The notes under the pieces: generated by a model | Told to the model about the DNA's origin: nothing | Database searches by the model: none | What the model saw: the letters and a program-made list of their open reading frames with translations, nothing else | Translations under genes and position numbers: made by a program | Shown here: in pieces, positions 1 through 10,489 of the stretch | Layout: every line of letters begins with the position of its first letter | Position numbering within the stretch: the first letter of the stretch is position 1 | Assembly: GCF_030864355.1 (NCBI RefSeq) | Contig: NC_083400.1 | Coordinates: 263,001-327,000, forward strand | Reading direction: 5' to 3' | Origin: Cutaneotrichosporon cavernicola | Taxonomy: Eukaryota > Basidiomycota > Tremellomycetes > Trichosporonales > Trichosporonaceae | DNA: 64,000 bases

Positions 1-96
1 CCCGCGCCATGCATGAACAAAGATACATATGTCGTAATACTGAACAACTTCTGACTCTCGCGTCCGTCTATTACTGTATGTTGCGCCATCTCCAGA

Positions 97-2068
97 TTAC
101 AGCTCGCCGCCGACCTTGACCGTACGCAGGATCCACCACGTCAGGCCGGCAATGCCGCCCAGTGTCGCCAGGCCGCGGATGATGATTGCGACCACGAGCG
201 CGTGCCGTACAGCCTGGTAGAATGTGCTCAGGGCTGCGCCAGACCAGTTGGTGCGCCGGTCCGCGGCGCGGTCTGGGCCATGCACACTCTCTTCCCAGCT
301 GCGCACGACTTGGCGGTAGCGGCGGCCAAAGACCCAGATCCAAAAGTTGACGTCCGGGTACGAGAAGCGCGGGAAGACGGCACTGGGGTAAGCGGGGTTG
401 TGGGGTTGGGGCGCGTGTTCGCGGAAGCATTCGCATTGTCGGATCATTTCCATTCACCCCTTGCTGCACGCAGCACGGCACGGGTTGAACACCCCGCTGC
501 TTGGACATTCATCCCGTGCTTGGACATCCATCCCGTGCTTGGACATCCACCCCGTGCTTGGACTCGGTTACTCACGTCACTCCTGGGCCGACACCGCGGC
601 GGCGCTTCTCGATGATCTGGACGCTCGGCTTGCGCTTGGCCTTCGAGTGCGAGTCCGCCATCGCCGTAGTCGTACGCGCGCCTGGCGTGCTTGCGTCACT
701 TGGGAACCACTGCTGGTCGAATGTCGAGTTGACAGTCACAGGCGTGCGGGGTCCAAAGATGGTTGAGCGAGTTGGCGAGCTACCCGTCGAGTCGGAGCGG
801 AAGCGGCCGATTGTCGGCGAGCCAGGTGTCAGGAGGCGCGAGTTGCTCTCCTGGTTCGGGCAGTGGGCAACGAGGTCGAGGCTCATGCCAAGACTGAGGC
901 CCCAGAGACGCAAGAGACGCTGCCCGCTCTTGACATCGAACCACGTCCCGCTCCCGCCCTCCGGCGGTTCTTCAAACTCCATGCTTAGGTCAAAGCCCTC
1001 GGCGACGTAGTTTGGCTCGTCAGGCAGAAGGATGCACCCAAACTGCATCTGGCCAACGAGACCGCGCAACGCCCACCGCACAAGCTGGTTGCGGGGCGAC
1101 AGGCGCGTGCTGATGTCAATGTCGATGTACGCCCACTGGCCTGGGTCGAATGGCGGGGTGAGCGACGACATGGGGATCCAGTGAACCGTCGAGACCTCGG
1201 ACGACTGGAGCTCGGGCGTTGGCGAGAATGGCGAGGTCTGGAGGAACACTGGGGTTAGCGGGGTGCACGATAAGAGCGAGTTGATAATTGGCGGCGCAAG
1301 CGCGACTTACCAAATGGAGACAGAATCATGAGAAGGCGCTTGCCGAGCGACGTCGTGATTTCTCGCTCGTCAAGACGGCCCACCTGGACAAAGTTGGACT
1401 CTGCGAGATCGATCCCGATCTCCTCCCACGTCTCACGGAGTGCCGTGTAAACGGCGCTGTCATCTGACGGCTCCTGTCGCCCACCGGGAAACGCAATGTG
1501 GCTGCTCCACCGGCTACCACCGGTACCCGCAGGCGCACGGCGGATGAACAGGAGCTCGGGGACGGTGTCTGGGTGGTTGACCCAATCTGGTGTGAGCGAC
1601 TGTAGAGAAAGCACTCACCAAGCCGCAAAAAGTCGTCAAACTGCATGCCGACGCCAAACTCCTCCTGCGGTACCACGGGACCAGCATACCCATCCGGGAC
1701 TGCGCCTTCGAACACGAGGCTTGGTGCAGGCTTCATGCGGATAATGAGTGCGACTGACGCGCGGCGCGGCTGCGTCGGGGGCGAGAGGATGAGGCGTGGC
1801 GGCGTGAGCCGAAGGCTCTGGATGAGTGCGAGCACGTTCTGTGCTGGCACAATGTCTGCGAGTGTGAGCGGGGTGGGGTGGGGGGGAAGGGGTGGGGCAG
1901 GGCGGGGGAGGGATGGGGGAGGGCGGGGGGGATGGAGGGGAGAGGGATGGAAGGGCGGCGGGCAGCGATGCGGCGCGGGAAGGCGCGTGATGGGTGGCGG
2001 TGGGACGCGCATTGAATAAGGTGCGATGATTAGGTGTGATGCGAGATGTGATGAGACGTACCAGACAT
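97..2068 (-). CDS. Nudix hydrolase, CoA-diphosphatase type, with C-terminal extension
   Basis: Five exons (2062-2068, 1619-1855, 1311-1586, 576-1248, 97-382) join in frame to 492 residues. The first exon is only 7 nt (ATG TCT G). Intron 2 is 32 nt. The Nudix box lies at about residues 115-139 (FPGG...DDSAVYTALRETWEEIG); its D-x7-RExxEExG spacing is that of the NUDT7/Pcd1 coenzyme A diphosphatases rather than the classical box. Family knowledge: these enzymes hydrolyse CoA and acyl-CoA to phosphopantetheine forms and 3',5'-ADP, often in peroxisomes. After the Nudix fold there is a long region of roughly 300 residues with a basic, Ser-rich middle and one hydrophobic segment near the C-terminus (ALVVAIIIRGLATLGGIAGL). 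This suggests membrane anchoring and is not typical of Pcd1. No PTS1 is visible (ends GGEL). CoA specificity is inferred. Confidence 0.85.
500..570. repeat. 20-bp tandem repeat inside Nudix intron 4
   Basis: Three near-identical copies of a roughly 20-bp unit built on CCCGTGCTTGGACATCC. They lie wholly inside the 193-nt intron 383-575, which is long compared with the 30-60 nt introns common here, so the intron seems to have grown by tandem duplication. Confidence 0.75.
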
Positions 2069-2496
2069 GGTGGCGATAATGTCCTATGTAGTCTGGATGG
2101 GGAAGAAGCAAAATGGAGAATGGAGAATGGAGAATGGAGAATGGAGAATGAAGAAATGAATGATCGTGGGAGTTGGGAGTGGCGAACGAGTGTTGGGATT
2201 GAGATGGAGATGAATGATGACTCTCTCGCGATCAAAGTTGAATGAGTGGGGGGGTGGTTGGATGATGAGATGGGTGGAGGGTGGACGAGTGGTCGCACAG
2301 AGCGTTTGTCGATTTCTTTGGGGATAAAGGAATGGAATGTTGACTTAACCGGACCATCACGTGGCATTACCTAATTCTCCCAAACGTGACATACCGCGGC
2401 CCCACCTTTTCCTCCTTTGGGGCCTCGTCCTCGATCAATGACGTCGTTACGCAGCTTATCTCATCACATAATCTCATCTACCTCTTTTCTGCCACG
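2069..2496. other. Intergenic; heptamer microsatellite
   Basis: Upstream region of the Nudix gene and downstream region of the proline-rich gene. It holds about four TGGAGAA heptamers at 2114-2145. No convincing ORF or RNA gene was seen. Confidence 0.6.
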
Positions 2497-4243
2497 CTAC
2501 CCTCCAATGCCGAACATGCGCGATCGACGACTGCCAGGCGGGGCACGCACGCGCGGCACCCTCCACCCGTCCGAGACAACCGCCGCCGCGACAGGCGCCT
2601 TGGGCGGTGGGTTGAGTGCGTGTGTGCTCGGCACGCGTTGCTTGAGGGAGGAGGACGAGCCAGATGGGGCGTCCAGATGCGCGTCCTTGGGGCTGTCTGT
2701 CGAGTTGGAACTATTGTCAAGGACAGAAAGCGGCCGGTCAGGCTGGATCCTCTGTCTCTGGATACTCTCGGCCATGGCGGTGGCGACATGCTCCTCGTCG
2801 GCCGGGACGAGGGTCACGGGCTTGCGTCTGATTTTCTTTTCTACGACTCCGTTTCCGTTCCCAACACCATTCTCAGCCGCCGTCTCGCGTAATGTCTGCG
2901 GCTCAATAGCGGCCGCGATGGCACTCTCGATCCCATGCCACTCGGGTGGAATCACGCTCAGTCGCCACTGCCGACTTCCTCCGCGTGGAGGCGGGGTGGC
3001 GGGGGTGGTGGGCGGCGTCGGGGGTTGCTTTTTCTCCTCGTCCTCGTCCTCGGCCTCATCCTCGTCCTTGAGCGTCTCCATGTCCAACGCACTCAGACGG
3101 TGCTCGACTTCAAGCACCGTGTCGAGCTGTGACGCGTGTCGGACCCGAGAAATGGTCGGGGACATGGGTGTGGTGGGTGGAGTGGCGGGCTGGGAGGGGG
3201 GTTGGGAGGGGGGTTGGGAGGGGGGCTGAGAGGGAGGTTGAGAGGGAGGTTGAGAGGGGGCTCGCGAGGGGGGATCAGAGGGGGGATCAGAGGGGGACTG
3301 GAGGGACTGGAAAGCAAAGTCGCGCTCGATGGGTGGCATGGGCGTGGCTGGCGGGGTGGCGGGTTCGGCGCGGGACGTGGTTTCCGGAGTGGACGAGTCA
3401 GAGGTGGAGGTGGAGGTGGAGGCGGAGGGGTCTTCGAAGATGGCCTGGGCGAGGGCGAGGGCGTGGTCCATCTCCAGCACTGGGGCGAGCTGGTCTACGA
3501 CCCGCGTGCGGGTTTCAGGCATGAGCGGTGTGGCGGGTGGGGTGGGCGGTTGGGGAGTGGCGTCTGGCGTGGGGGGTTGGGCTGTGGCGTCTGGCGTGGG
3601 GGTTTGGGGCGTGGTGTCTGGCGTGGCGGGCTGCGAGGGCGTGGTGTCTGGCGTGGCGGGCTGCGAAGCTGACTGGGTGGGCTCAGTCGAGATGGGCTCG
3701 GATGTCTGGCCTTGCGTCCAGCCCTTACGCTTTGGCTTCTGCGATGGCTCGGCCAGGATCTCGGCCAGATCCAATAACCCGCGCTGGCTAATTGGTGAGG
3801 GAGGTTCGCTCTCCTCTGTCAACGCCGGCATGGCCTTTGCTGCCTCTTTGAGGGACGTCATTTCCTTCTTCTTCTTCGGCGGTGCAAGGAGCTTTGTGAC
3901 TTCTGGTGAAGCGGGAACGAGGCGGTCGGGCGGTTGGTCGTATTCTGTCTTGTGGGTGTGAGTGTGGTCCCATAGGCGGCCGAAGAATGAGCGGCGGCGG
4001 GTATCGGTATCGGCTTGGCCTTGTGTGAGTGGTTCAGTCATTGTGAGTGGTTCAGTCATGAGCAAGACCCACCTGTAGAGTGTGAGAGGGTACGCCGCCT
4101 CTCTCTCTTTGCCGACACTGTTGTCAGTCTCACCCACGCCCACGCTCACGGGGAACAATGCCGTCGCTGGCAATGCGCCGCGCGTCGCCGCGATCGACAC
4201 CCTTGCCCTTCCTGTCCTTGTCCTTGATGAGCCCGAAGAGCAT
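2497..4243 (-). CDS. Proline-rich, intrinsically disordered orphan protein
   Basis: Three exons (4150-4243, 4073-4117, 2497-4019) join in frame to 553 residues. The start MLFGLIKDKDRKGKG was chosen because both following introns (32 and 54 nt) have good GTRNGT and CTGAC/CTCAC-AG signals and splice cleanly into the long exon. The body is low complexity: repeated PATPDTTP and PPTPDATP units, seven or so PPSQ tetrapeptides near 3190-3300, an acidic stretch (KDEDEAEDEDEEKK) and basic patches. Short ordered-looking islands recur (LDLAEILAEPSQ; MDHALALAQAIFED; EVEHRLSALDMETL) and may be helical peptides. No known domain was recognised. It could be a cytoskeletal or signalling scaffold, but that is only a guess from composition. 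Confidence 0.65.
3189..3300. repeat. Coding GGGGGTTGGGAG repeat (PPSQ tract)
   Basis: On the plus strand a purine/G-rich 12-bp unit is repeated about seven times. On the minus strand it encodes consecutive PPSQ/PPSD units. A likely site of length polymorphism. Confidence 0.85.
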
Positions 4244-4643
4244 GGTGAGTTGGTGAAGAGAGGAGAGATGGATGCGTTGGCGTTGACTTGGGCCTCGTCA
4301 GTGCGCGGCCGTGCGAGGTGGTATGGGATGGGCATGGAGAGTGGTATGGAGATTGGTATGGAGATGGGCATGGATTGGCATGGTCGGCTTGGGCTTGGGC
4401 TTGGATCCGTCCCCGAGCTCAAGGGACATGTCGCAGATAGGTAGATGGGTATATAGGCAGATAGTCAGACATGGCCAGGAGGACAATGGAACTGCGACGA
4501 GGTATGGTCGGGACGGCCACTGTCAAGATGGCAAGCAAGATGGCAAGATGAGGGCCGTGCGCAGAGCGGCCAAGGCCGAGCACGTGTTACTTGGGCAACT
4601 GATGCTGGATTCAGGTTTAGCTGCGTGCCAGAAACCGTACATC

Positions 4644-4967
4644 TCACGATACGACGTCGCCCTCTCTTCCTTCTCCCCCTCGCAATCCAGACGGCTTGTC
4701 CGCCACCTCGCCTCCTCGCCTCCCCGTCCCCTTCTCCGCACGCGGATGTGCCGCCTCGGCGTCGACCTCGCGTTCCTGTCTTAGCGCATTCCAGCCATGA
4801 CATACCCTCTCGACGAGCCAGTCTCTTGCGAGACTCACGCCATATCCCAGGACACAGAACGCCAGAACACCAAAGAGTTCGAGGGGTGGTGCGTAGCCTA
4901 GTGCGGGAAGGGCGAGGAGAAGGAGTTGGGCTAGGACGATGGAGAATGACCAGAGGTGGGGGCGCAT
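4644..4967 (-). CDS. Possible small membrane protein
   Basis: An ATG-started reading frame of 107 codons. Residues 5-25 are strongly hydrophobic (SIVLAQLLLLALPALGY) and a second hydrophobic stretch follows (LFGVLAFCVLGYGV), then a charged tail. A perfect-looking 30-nt intron (GTATGT...GCTAAGACAG) sits after LVER; it is a multiple of three, so splicing removes 10 residues without changing frame. No family recognised. The start lies next to a G homopolymer on the plus strand (from 4967), so assembly there may be unreliable. It may instead be the 5' part of something longer. Confidence 0.4.
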   Translation of the reverse strand: MRPHLWSFSIVLAQLLLLALPALGYAPPLELFGVLAFCVLGYGVSLARDWLVERVCHGWNALRQEREVDAEAAHPRAEKGTGRRGGEVADKPSGLRGGEGREGDVVS

Positions 4968-5480
4968 CGGGGGGGGGGGGGGGGGTGTGGTGGGGGGGGG
5001 TGGTTGTGGGGGAGGAGGGGTGGGTTAGAACAGCGGCGGGAGGGAGGAGAACAGCGGTGGCGGCGAGTAGAACAGCGATTCGTGATGGCCAGAAGCAATC
5101 ATCATAACGAGGCTCGAGAATGGACATGTTTGTGTTTGTGTGCAGGGTACATGTACAAGGGTCCGGTCCTGTGGCGTCCGGAGTGGAGTGGAGCTGGTCC
5201 TGGCGTCCGGAGTGGAGTGGAGCTGGTCCTGGTCCTGGCATGTCGCGGGGCGTCGGCGCATGCGGATGTCAGTAGGGCAGAGAATGAGGATGTCAGTACG
5301 GCCAAGAGAAGCACGCGTGATGTGACGAGGTGCAACAAGGCATGGTCCATGGCAATGTGGCTGTTCCGAGGGCATCAGCTCGGTCATCGGCCGGCCGTCG
5401 TGTCTCCTGATGTGATGGTCAACATCAACATGGCGATGGCGATGGCGATGGCGATGGTGATGGTGATGCTTACCACCGTC
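4967..5480. repeat. Poly-G run, 29-bp duplication and ATGGCG microsatellite
   Basis: A G homopolymer of about 17-18 bases begins at 4967. A unit containing GTCCGGAGTGGAGTGG is directly duplicated at about 5176-5245. A GATGGC/GATGGT hexamer run lies at 5433-5469. No gene is seen between 5000 and 5820. Confidence 0.7.
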
Positions 5481-5824
5481 GTCTCGACGTAGCCACGCAC
5501 CGTATACAAGGTTGTGGATTCAACTACATCTGTCTCACTCTAACCAGCTTCAGGGACAGCTCAACCAACGCGGCAATGCGCGGGCTGTTCCCCGCCAGGG
5601 GCAGAAATTTGGGGTGGGACGTGATTAGAACAACCCGTCTTGGCCCTGATGTCTTGCGAATGGACAACATCTTCAGTACCGCCGCCATTGCAACCCCACC
5701 CCACCCAACCAACCCACCCAACCAAACCCAGCCCCCACTCGGCCCTCGCTTCGCTCGCGCCTTGCTCGGGCCTCGCTCGGGCCTCACTAGAATACCCATA
5801 CACACGCACTATAAAAGACACAAA

Positions 5825-6719
5825 CTAGTTGGCGCCAACAGCGAGGGCGATGAGGCGGCCGACACTGACAACAAGGTTGCCGACGCCCGAGAGGTTGCCG
5901 TCCTCGACGGCGCCTGTGCCCTCGACGACGTGGTCGGTGCCCGGAGCGATCGAGACGGTGGCGTTACCCGAGGCAGAGGGGAGCGCGGCCGTGGCGTTGA
6001 GCGAGGCCGTGGCGTTGAGCAAGGCCGTAGCATTGGCCGAAACAGTAGCGTTAAGCGAGGTTGTGGCGTTCAGCAGACTCGCCGAAGGGAGGAGGGTCGA
6101 GCTCGACGACAGAGTGGCAATCGAGGAAGACGAAGTAGAGCTAGAAGTCGACGACTCAGTCGACGGCGTCCAAGTCGAGGTAGAAGTGGGCTCCGGAGTC
6201 GGGGTCGGGGTAGGCTCAGGAGTCGGGGTCGGCTTGGGCTCTTCCTTTGTCGTCGTCTCTTCCTTGGGAGAGCTGCCACCACCACCGCCAAAGCTCCACT
6301 CTGCGTTAAACTGGCCAGTGGTCTCGTAGTTGCTGTCGAGCTGACGCATGGCACCGGGAGAAAGGTCGATCTGGCCATTGGAGCAGGTCGCACAAGCGTC
6401 CTGGACCTGAGCCGAGACGGATTTGCCGTTGTAGGTTACAGTGATCCACTGGCCACACTTGTCCTGAGAAAAGTCACCGCTGGTGGACAGAGCGACGAGG
6501 GGGAACGACTCGTCACTGGGGTTAGCCTACGTTTGGTTCATACACTCACCTGTAATAGTAGCCCTGGCAGGCGAGGTTGGGGTCAGAGTCGGTGCTACGG
6601 AAGAAGGTGACTCGACCAAAGTTGCGCTTGGCCAGGTGCGAGTGGTCGCGTTTCTGGATGTGAGGCACGGCGACGACCTGCGAGGCCGCGAGGATGCCAA
6701 CAAGAGAGGCGAAGAGCAT
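5825..6719 (-). CDS. Secreted RlpA-like double-psi beta-barrel protein, probably GPI-anchored
   Basis: Two exons (6516-side junction: exons 6550-6719 and 5825-6515, intron 34 nt) give 286 residues. The N-terminus MLFASLVGILAASQVVAVP is a signal peptide, followed by a KR pair that could be a Kex2 site. Residues about 33-130 form a double-psi beta-barrel: GRVTFF...DPNLACQGYYYR, VALSTSGDF, CGQWITVTYNGKSVSAQVQDACATCSNGQIDLSPGA (in overlapping pieces), as in RlpA/expansin-like and barwin-related fungal proteins. Then comes a PTPEPTPTP tract, a Ser/Thr-rich stalk with many NAT sequons, and a hydrophobic C-terminus typical of a GPI signal. Upstream, GTACGT...CTAACATCAG at about 6725-6765 looks like a 5'UTR intron. 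Role in wall binding or remodelling is inferred from family. Confidence 0.88.
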
Positions 6720-7409
6720 GATATGTTCTGATGTTAGGATAAAGGGATTGATGGAGGGAACGTACATGGTAAGGAGATTGTGCTACAAACACTGTCGGGG
6801 AGTCGGAGGGAGGACGAGGACGAGGATGAGGATTAGGTCGAGGACGGACGAGAACGAGGACGAGGACAAGGACAGTGACCGTCAAGGAGAGTGAGTGGGT
6901 TGACAGAAAAGAGTGTGATGGGTCTGTGATGGATGAAGCAAGGAGAAGACGATGGTTTGCGAGGTCGAGAGGGTCAACTGTTGGGGACCGTGGATGGTGA
7001 GGTCTGTGTGTACTGACTAGTCTACTCATCCATTCAGTTCAAGCTAGGGTCCATCCACAAAGCCACCTTCCTTGCCGGCTGTGCCTGGGCCGGAACTTGC
7101 AGTCGGATTAGGATTCTCATTAGACAATGTACCTGGCCTCATTAGTCTTAAGCAGCCATCGACGCGCCGGGCCAGGGACAGAAGGGACCACAGGGATGGT
7201 CATTCCGCCAAGGCACTGGTCTGCGGTTCCACTTGAAAAGGGTAATAGCAAGTTCTGTCCATTGTGAAGATGCAGCCAACCCGCTCTCTAAAATAGATTC
7301 ACCCCTCGACAGGTTTCAGCGCCCAAGCGGCAGATTCATGTGGCGCTGACCCAAGATCCTGCCCCACTCGCCTCGCCCTGCCCCACTCCCATCCCCTTGC
7401 ATGTGCCAA
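6720..7409. other. Intergenic
   Basis: Upstream region of the RlpA-like gene plus the 3' flank of the FAD oxidoreductase. It contains a GAGGAC-rich tract at about 6810-6890. No supported gene or RNA. Confidence 0.5.
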
Positions 7410-8678
7410 CTACAAACCATCACCTTGCACCTGGGCGTGTTCCTTGGCCCAAATGTCGTTGTATGTACGCAGCGCCGTGTCCACCACTTCCCTGTCCCCA
7501 AAGCGGAGTGGGTCCAGCGCTTCCCGCAACTCGGCATCTTTCATCTCCCCCTTGCCAAGGTCTTGCAGGATCATGTCCGCAATCAACCCCGTCGCCCCCG
7601 CAGCATGTGTGACCCAGACTCCCACCGCAGCATACACTCCCTCCCGAACCCGACCCACCAGGGGCATTCCATCCGGCGTCACCTGGAACAATCCATTAAA
7701 CGCGTATGCCGTCCCCTCCTCGCGCGATTTAACCATGGCCGCGAATGCGGCGTCGGCTTTCTCTCCTCCCTCCGCTGCATCTCCTTTGTCGGCCGTAGTC
7801 ATCCCAATGAATCCCGCCGCCGTGTGTGTAGGTAACATGGCGAGAGCCCGAGTGATGGCGTCATCGAAAACATCATCCCATGCCCCTGTCGCGGTATGGT
7901 GCCGGTCCATGGCGCGCGTACTCACGTGTACCGGGTCGTGGTCGTAGCTTCCCACGCCATCGACGGATCCATGATCGCGCGCATAGACGTGTGCTGATGG
8001 AAAACGAACGAACGGGCTATTCGGCCTCGTGGCCCGTGTGGCAGAGTACGCGTACGGATGCGCGACACTCACGACGGCCGGGAGAGAAAGCAGTTGGCCA
8101 GACCACACACCCGTACAAACCACGATAATCGTCGCGCTAATCGTCCCGTTAGAAAGCACAATCGCGTTTCCCTCCACTGCCAACACGTTTGCGTCGAGGA
8201 ACCTTGCGCCACAAGAAATCGCTGTATTTTGGTACGCGGCCGTGATGACGCGTGCATTGGCCGTCCCGTCGTCTGGGAAATACAGTGCCCCAGCGGAATT
8301 CTCCACGAATGCCGGAGCAAGAGTGTGGGCCTGCTCTGCGCCAACTATCTCAGCTCGCAGGCCACGAGACCGAGCCAATACCGCACGCGGTTCCATCCCT
8401 TCTAGTTCCTCAATTGTGTAAGCGACTTCCAGGCCTCCCACGGGATTAAAACCTCCGGCGATTTGACGGTATGCTTCAACAGAGCGTTTGGCAAGCTCGG
8501 TCAGAGGCGCGCGCGAGTTCAACTGCCCCACGAAACCGGGGGCATGTCCCGTCGAGCCCCGGAGGCCGCGCACGTCCCTGTCGACGAGGAGGACGCGAGC
8601 GTGCGGTGCAAGCCGGGCGGCGAGGGACGAGCCGACGATGCCGGCGCCTACGATGGCGATGTCGTAGTCTGGTGTCAT
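7410..8678 (-). CDS. FAD-dependent oxidoreductase (DAO family), cytosolic-type paralogue
   Basis: Uninterrupted frame of 422 residues. The N-terminus YDIAIVGAGIVGSSLAARL is the dinucleotide-binding Rossmann motif with an acidic VDRD at the end of beta-2. GSTGHAPGFVGQLNS, the RDHG...GSYDHDPVH segment and the C-terminal TPDGMPLVG...GVWVTHAAGATG are characteristic of the glycine oxidase / dimethylglycine- and sarcosine-dehydrogenase branch of the DAO superfamily. Expected chemistry is oxidation of a secondary or tertiary amine with FAD; the substrate is unknown. It is clearly paralogous to the gene at 28682-30049 over its whole length, but ends QGDGL and lacks the AKL of that copy. Minus-strand TATACATA near 8730 may be its TATA element. 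Confidence 0.9.
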   Translation of the reverse strand: MTPDYDIAIVGAGIVGSSLAARLAPHARVLLVDRDVRGLRGSTGHAPGFVGQLNSRAPLTELAKRSVEAYRQIAGGFNPVGGLEVAYTIEELEGMEPRAVLARSRGLRAEIVGAEQAHTLAPAFVENSAGALYFPDDGTANARVITAAYQNTAISCGARFLDANVLAVEGNAIVLSNGTISATIIVVCTGVWSGQLLSLPAVVSVAHPYAYSATRATRPNSPFVRFPSAHVYARDHGSVDGVGSYDHDPVHVSTRAMDRHHTATGAWDDVFDDAITRALAMLPTHTAAGFIGMTTADKGDAAEGGEKADAAFAAMVKSREEGTAYAFNGLFQVTPDGMPLVGRVREGVYAAVGVWVTHAAGATGLIADMILQDLGKGEMKDAELREALDPLRFGDREVVDTALRTYNDIWAKEHAQVQGDGL

Positions 8679-9467
8679 TGGCTGTGATGTCGGTGTTGTT
8701 GGTGGTGGAAAGAGTTAGGAGGGGGATATGTATACAAGTCGCCAAGGAATGATGACGCGTGTGGGTTTCGAGTCGATCGTCGCGGGACCACTTGGAAGCC
8801 AAGGTTTCCGTCTTGGCTGGTTAGGTGTGTTTCATGGGTCCGAGTCGGAGGCCGATGCCGAGGCCAAGGCCGAGGATTATTAGCTGGACCTGGAGGCCGT
8901 CTCTGTCTCTCTCTCTCTCTCTCTGTCATTGGTTAAGCGCGCGTGCGATCAACAGAGCCGGTACCTGGCGCTGGCTCGGTTCAGCGCGGCTGTTTTTCAG
9001 CTAGCCATCGACATCACGCCATCGACACCATCACCACATCAGTCGAGATCAGCCACGTCACGAGTACAGCACTGCTGAGACCGCGTCGAGCTCGAGCTCG
9101 AGCTCGTTTAAACCCGCCAACCGGCTGCGTGTATCCGTATCTCTTATATCCCGACTACTCCTCTCCACAGATGTACCGGAAACGCCTGTCTGTATCTGGG
9201 GAGGTGTAAATCATGCGAGTACGACGACCTGGCCACCCTGGACTGGCTCCTCCATCTCGGCTGCCGCCAGCCGTGAGAGTATAGTAGACATTAACTATCA
9301 AGGTGCCGCCGTGAGAGTATAGTAGACATTAAACTATCAAGGTGCCGTAGAGTATAGTAGACATTAAACTAAGGTGCCGCCATGAGAGTAGATTAAACAG
9401 TAAACTAAGGCAGCCTGGGCCAGGCGCGCACGGACCATTACACAACCCTCTCAACCCCTTCCTCAGC
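8679..9467. other. Intergenic with tandem repeats
   Basis: Upstream region of the FAD oxidoreductase. It contains a (GAGCTC)n stretch at about 9088-9107 and the repeat block listed at 9270-9410. No gene supported. Confidence 0.5.
9270..9410. repeat. Decaying ~38-bp tandem repeat
   Basis: Four progressively shortened copies of a unit containing GAGAGTATAGTAGACATT and AACTATCAAGGTGCCG. The copies differ by small deletions. No coding capacity. Confidence 0.8.
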
Positions 9468-9965
9468 CTACAGGGCGGCACGCAGACCCCCCGACTGGTT
9501 TCTCGGGGGCGGCCGAGGCCCACGCTGGCTCTCTTCTTTTTCATTCGAGGCCGAGTTCGAGGTGGATCTTGACGCCCGCGCTTCATCGACATACGAAGCC
9601 AGTTGGGCGGGCGACGCTATCCGCTCCACCACAAACTTGGGCGGGGAGTGTTGGTTCTGTACCTCCTTTACAGGGGGAGGCGTTTCTCGTTCTGGTTCTG
9701 GGTCTGGTTCGCGCGGACCTGGAGTCAGGAACGGAGAAGGAACGGAGAATACGCGACTCACTCTCACTGCGGAGTAAGACGAGGAACCGGCGCCATATGC
9801 GCACGAGAGAGCGGGTGGTACGCATCCCGTCGCGGCGAGCGTCAAGTTGGCCAAGATGAAAAGGATGGCGGCGAGCCAACATACCCTGTGACTCCGACGT
9901 CGGGGGTTTGGGGTTCTGTGACTCCGACGTCGGGGGTTTGGGGTTGGAGTAGGATCGACAGCCAC
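9468..9965 (-). CDS. Possible single-pass membrane protein, start unresolved
   Basis: An open frame of about 165 codons with one strong hydrophobic segment (VCWLAAILFILANLTLAATG) and a Pro/Glu-rich tail. It has no internal ATG, and the frame is closed upstream by a TGA. A real start would need an upstream exon that I could not place. A 30-bp direct duplication at about 9888-9947 encodes TPNPRRRSHR twice. Either a 3' exon of an unidentified gene or a chance frame. Confidence 0.25.
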   Translation of the reverse strand: MAVDPTPTPNPRRRSHRTPNPRRRSHRVCWLAAILFILANLTLAATGCVPPALSCAYGAGSSSYSAVRVSRVFSVPSPFLTPGPREPDPEPERETPPPVKEVQNQHSPPKFVVERIASPAQLASYVDEARASRSTSNSASNEKEESQRGPRPPPRNQSGGLRAAL

Positions 9966-10489
9966 CGCTCGGACGGTCCTGCGTCAGTCAATATTCTCCC
10001 GATGGCAGTTGTTCGCCTCCTCATCCCTCAGCAAAGCCAAGGCACGGTCTGTGCCCAGTCAAGGAGACACAGAAGGCTAGACACGCAGGTCGAGGCGAAA
10101 TGTAGACACGCAGACCTGCGTCTGTGTCAGTGTCCCGTGGGTTTGTGTTGGCAACTTGTACACTTGTACACTTGTACACTCGTCTCGCACCATTCTCGGT
10201 CGTGCAAACGAGCGTGCGCTCACCGCGCTCGGGCCAACGCTCAATTCAGTGACCCTCATGACAAGGTATGTATTAGAATATTAGCATTAGGGCAGATTCT
10301 GGAGGCCTGCGCTTTGCGTGCTTGGCCCAACCCTACTCACATCGGCAGAGCTGTGACGGCGAGGTTGCCGTTGCGAGCGGGTGGGTAGCAAGAGCGGCAC
10401 TCACTGGAGTGCAAGGACAGTTAGCAACCCCGATTCCTGGCAAGCCGCCTTTGAGTACAAGCCGCCTTTTCGTACAGTCTCCATCACGT
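9966..10489. other. Intergenic with short repeat
   Basis: Holds a CTTGTACA-based ~10-bp repeat at about 10150-10182. No gene supported. Confidence 0.45.

Noticed and set aside
6725..6767. Upstream ATG giving MYVPSINPFILTSEHI before the RlpA signal peptide
   Set aside because: The stretch has a GTACGT donor and CTAACATCAG acceptor and is better read as a 5'UTR intron.
9603..10388. 261-codon plus-strand frame
   Set aside because: Composition is that of repeats and antisense sequence; no start context or motif.
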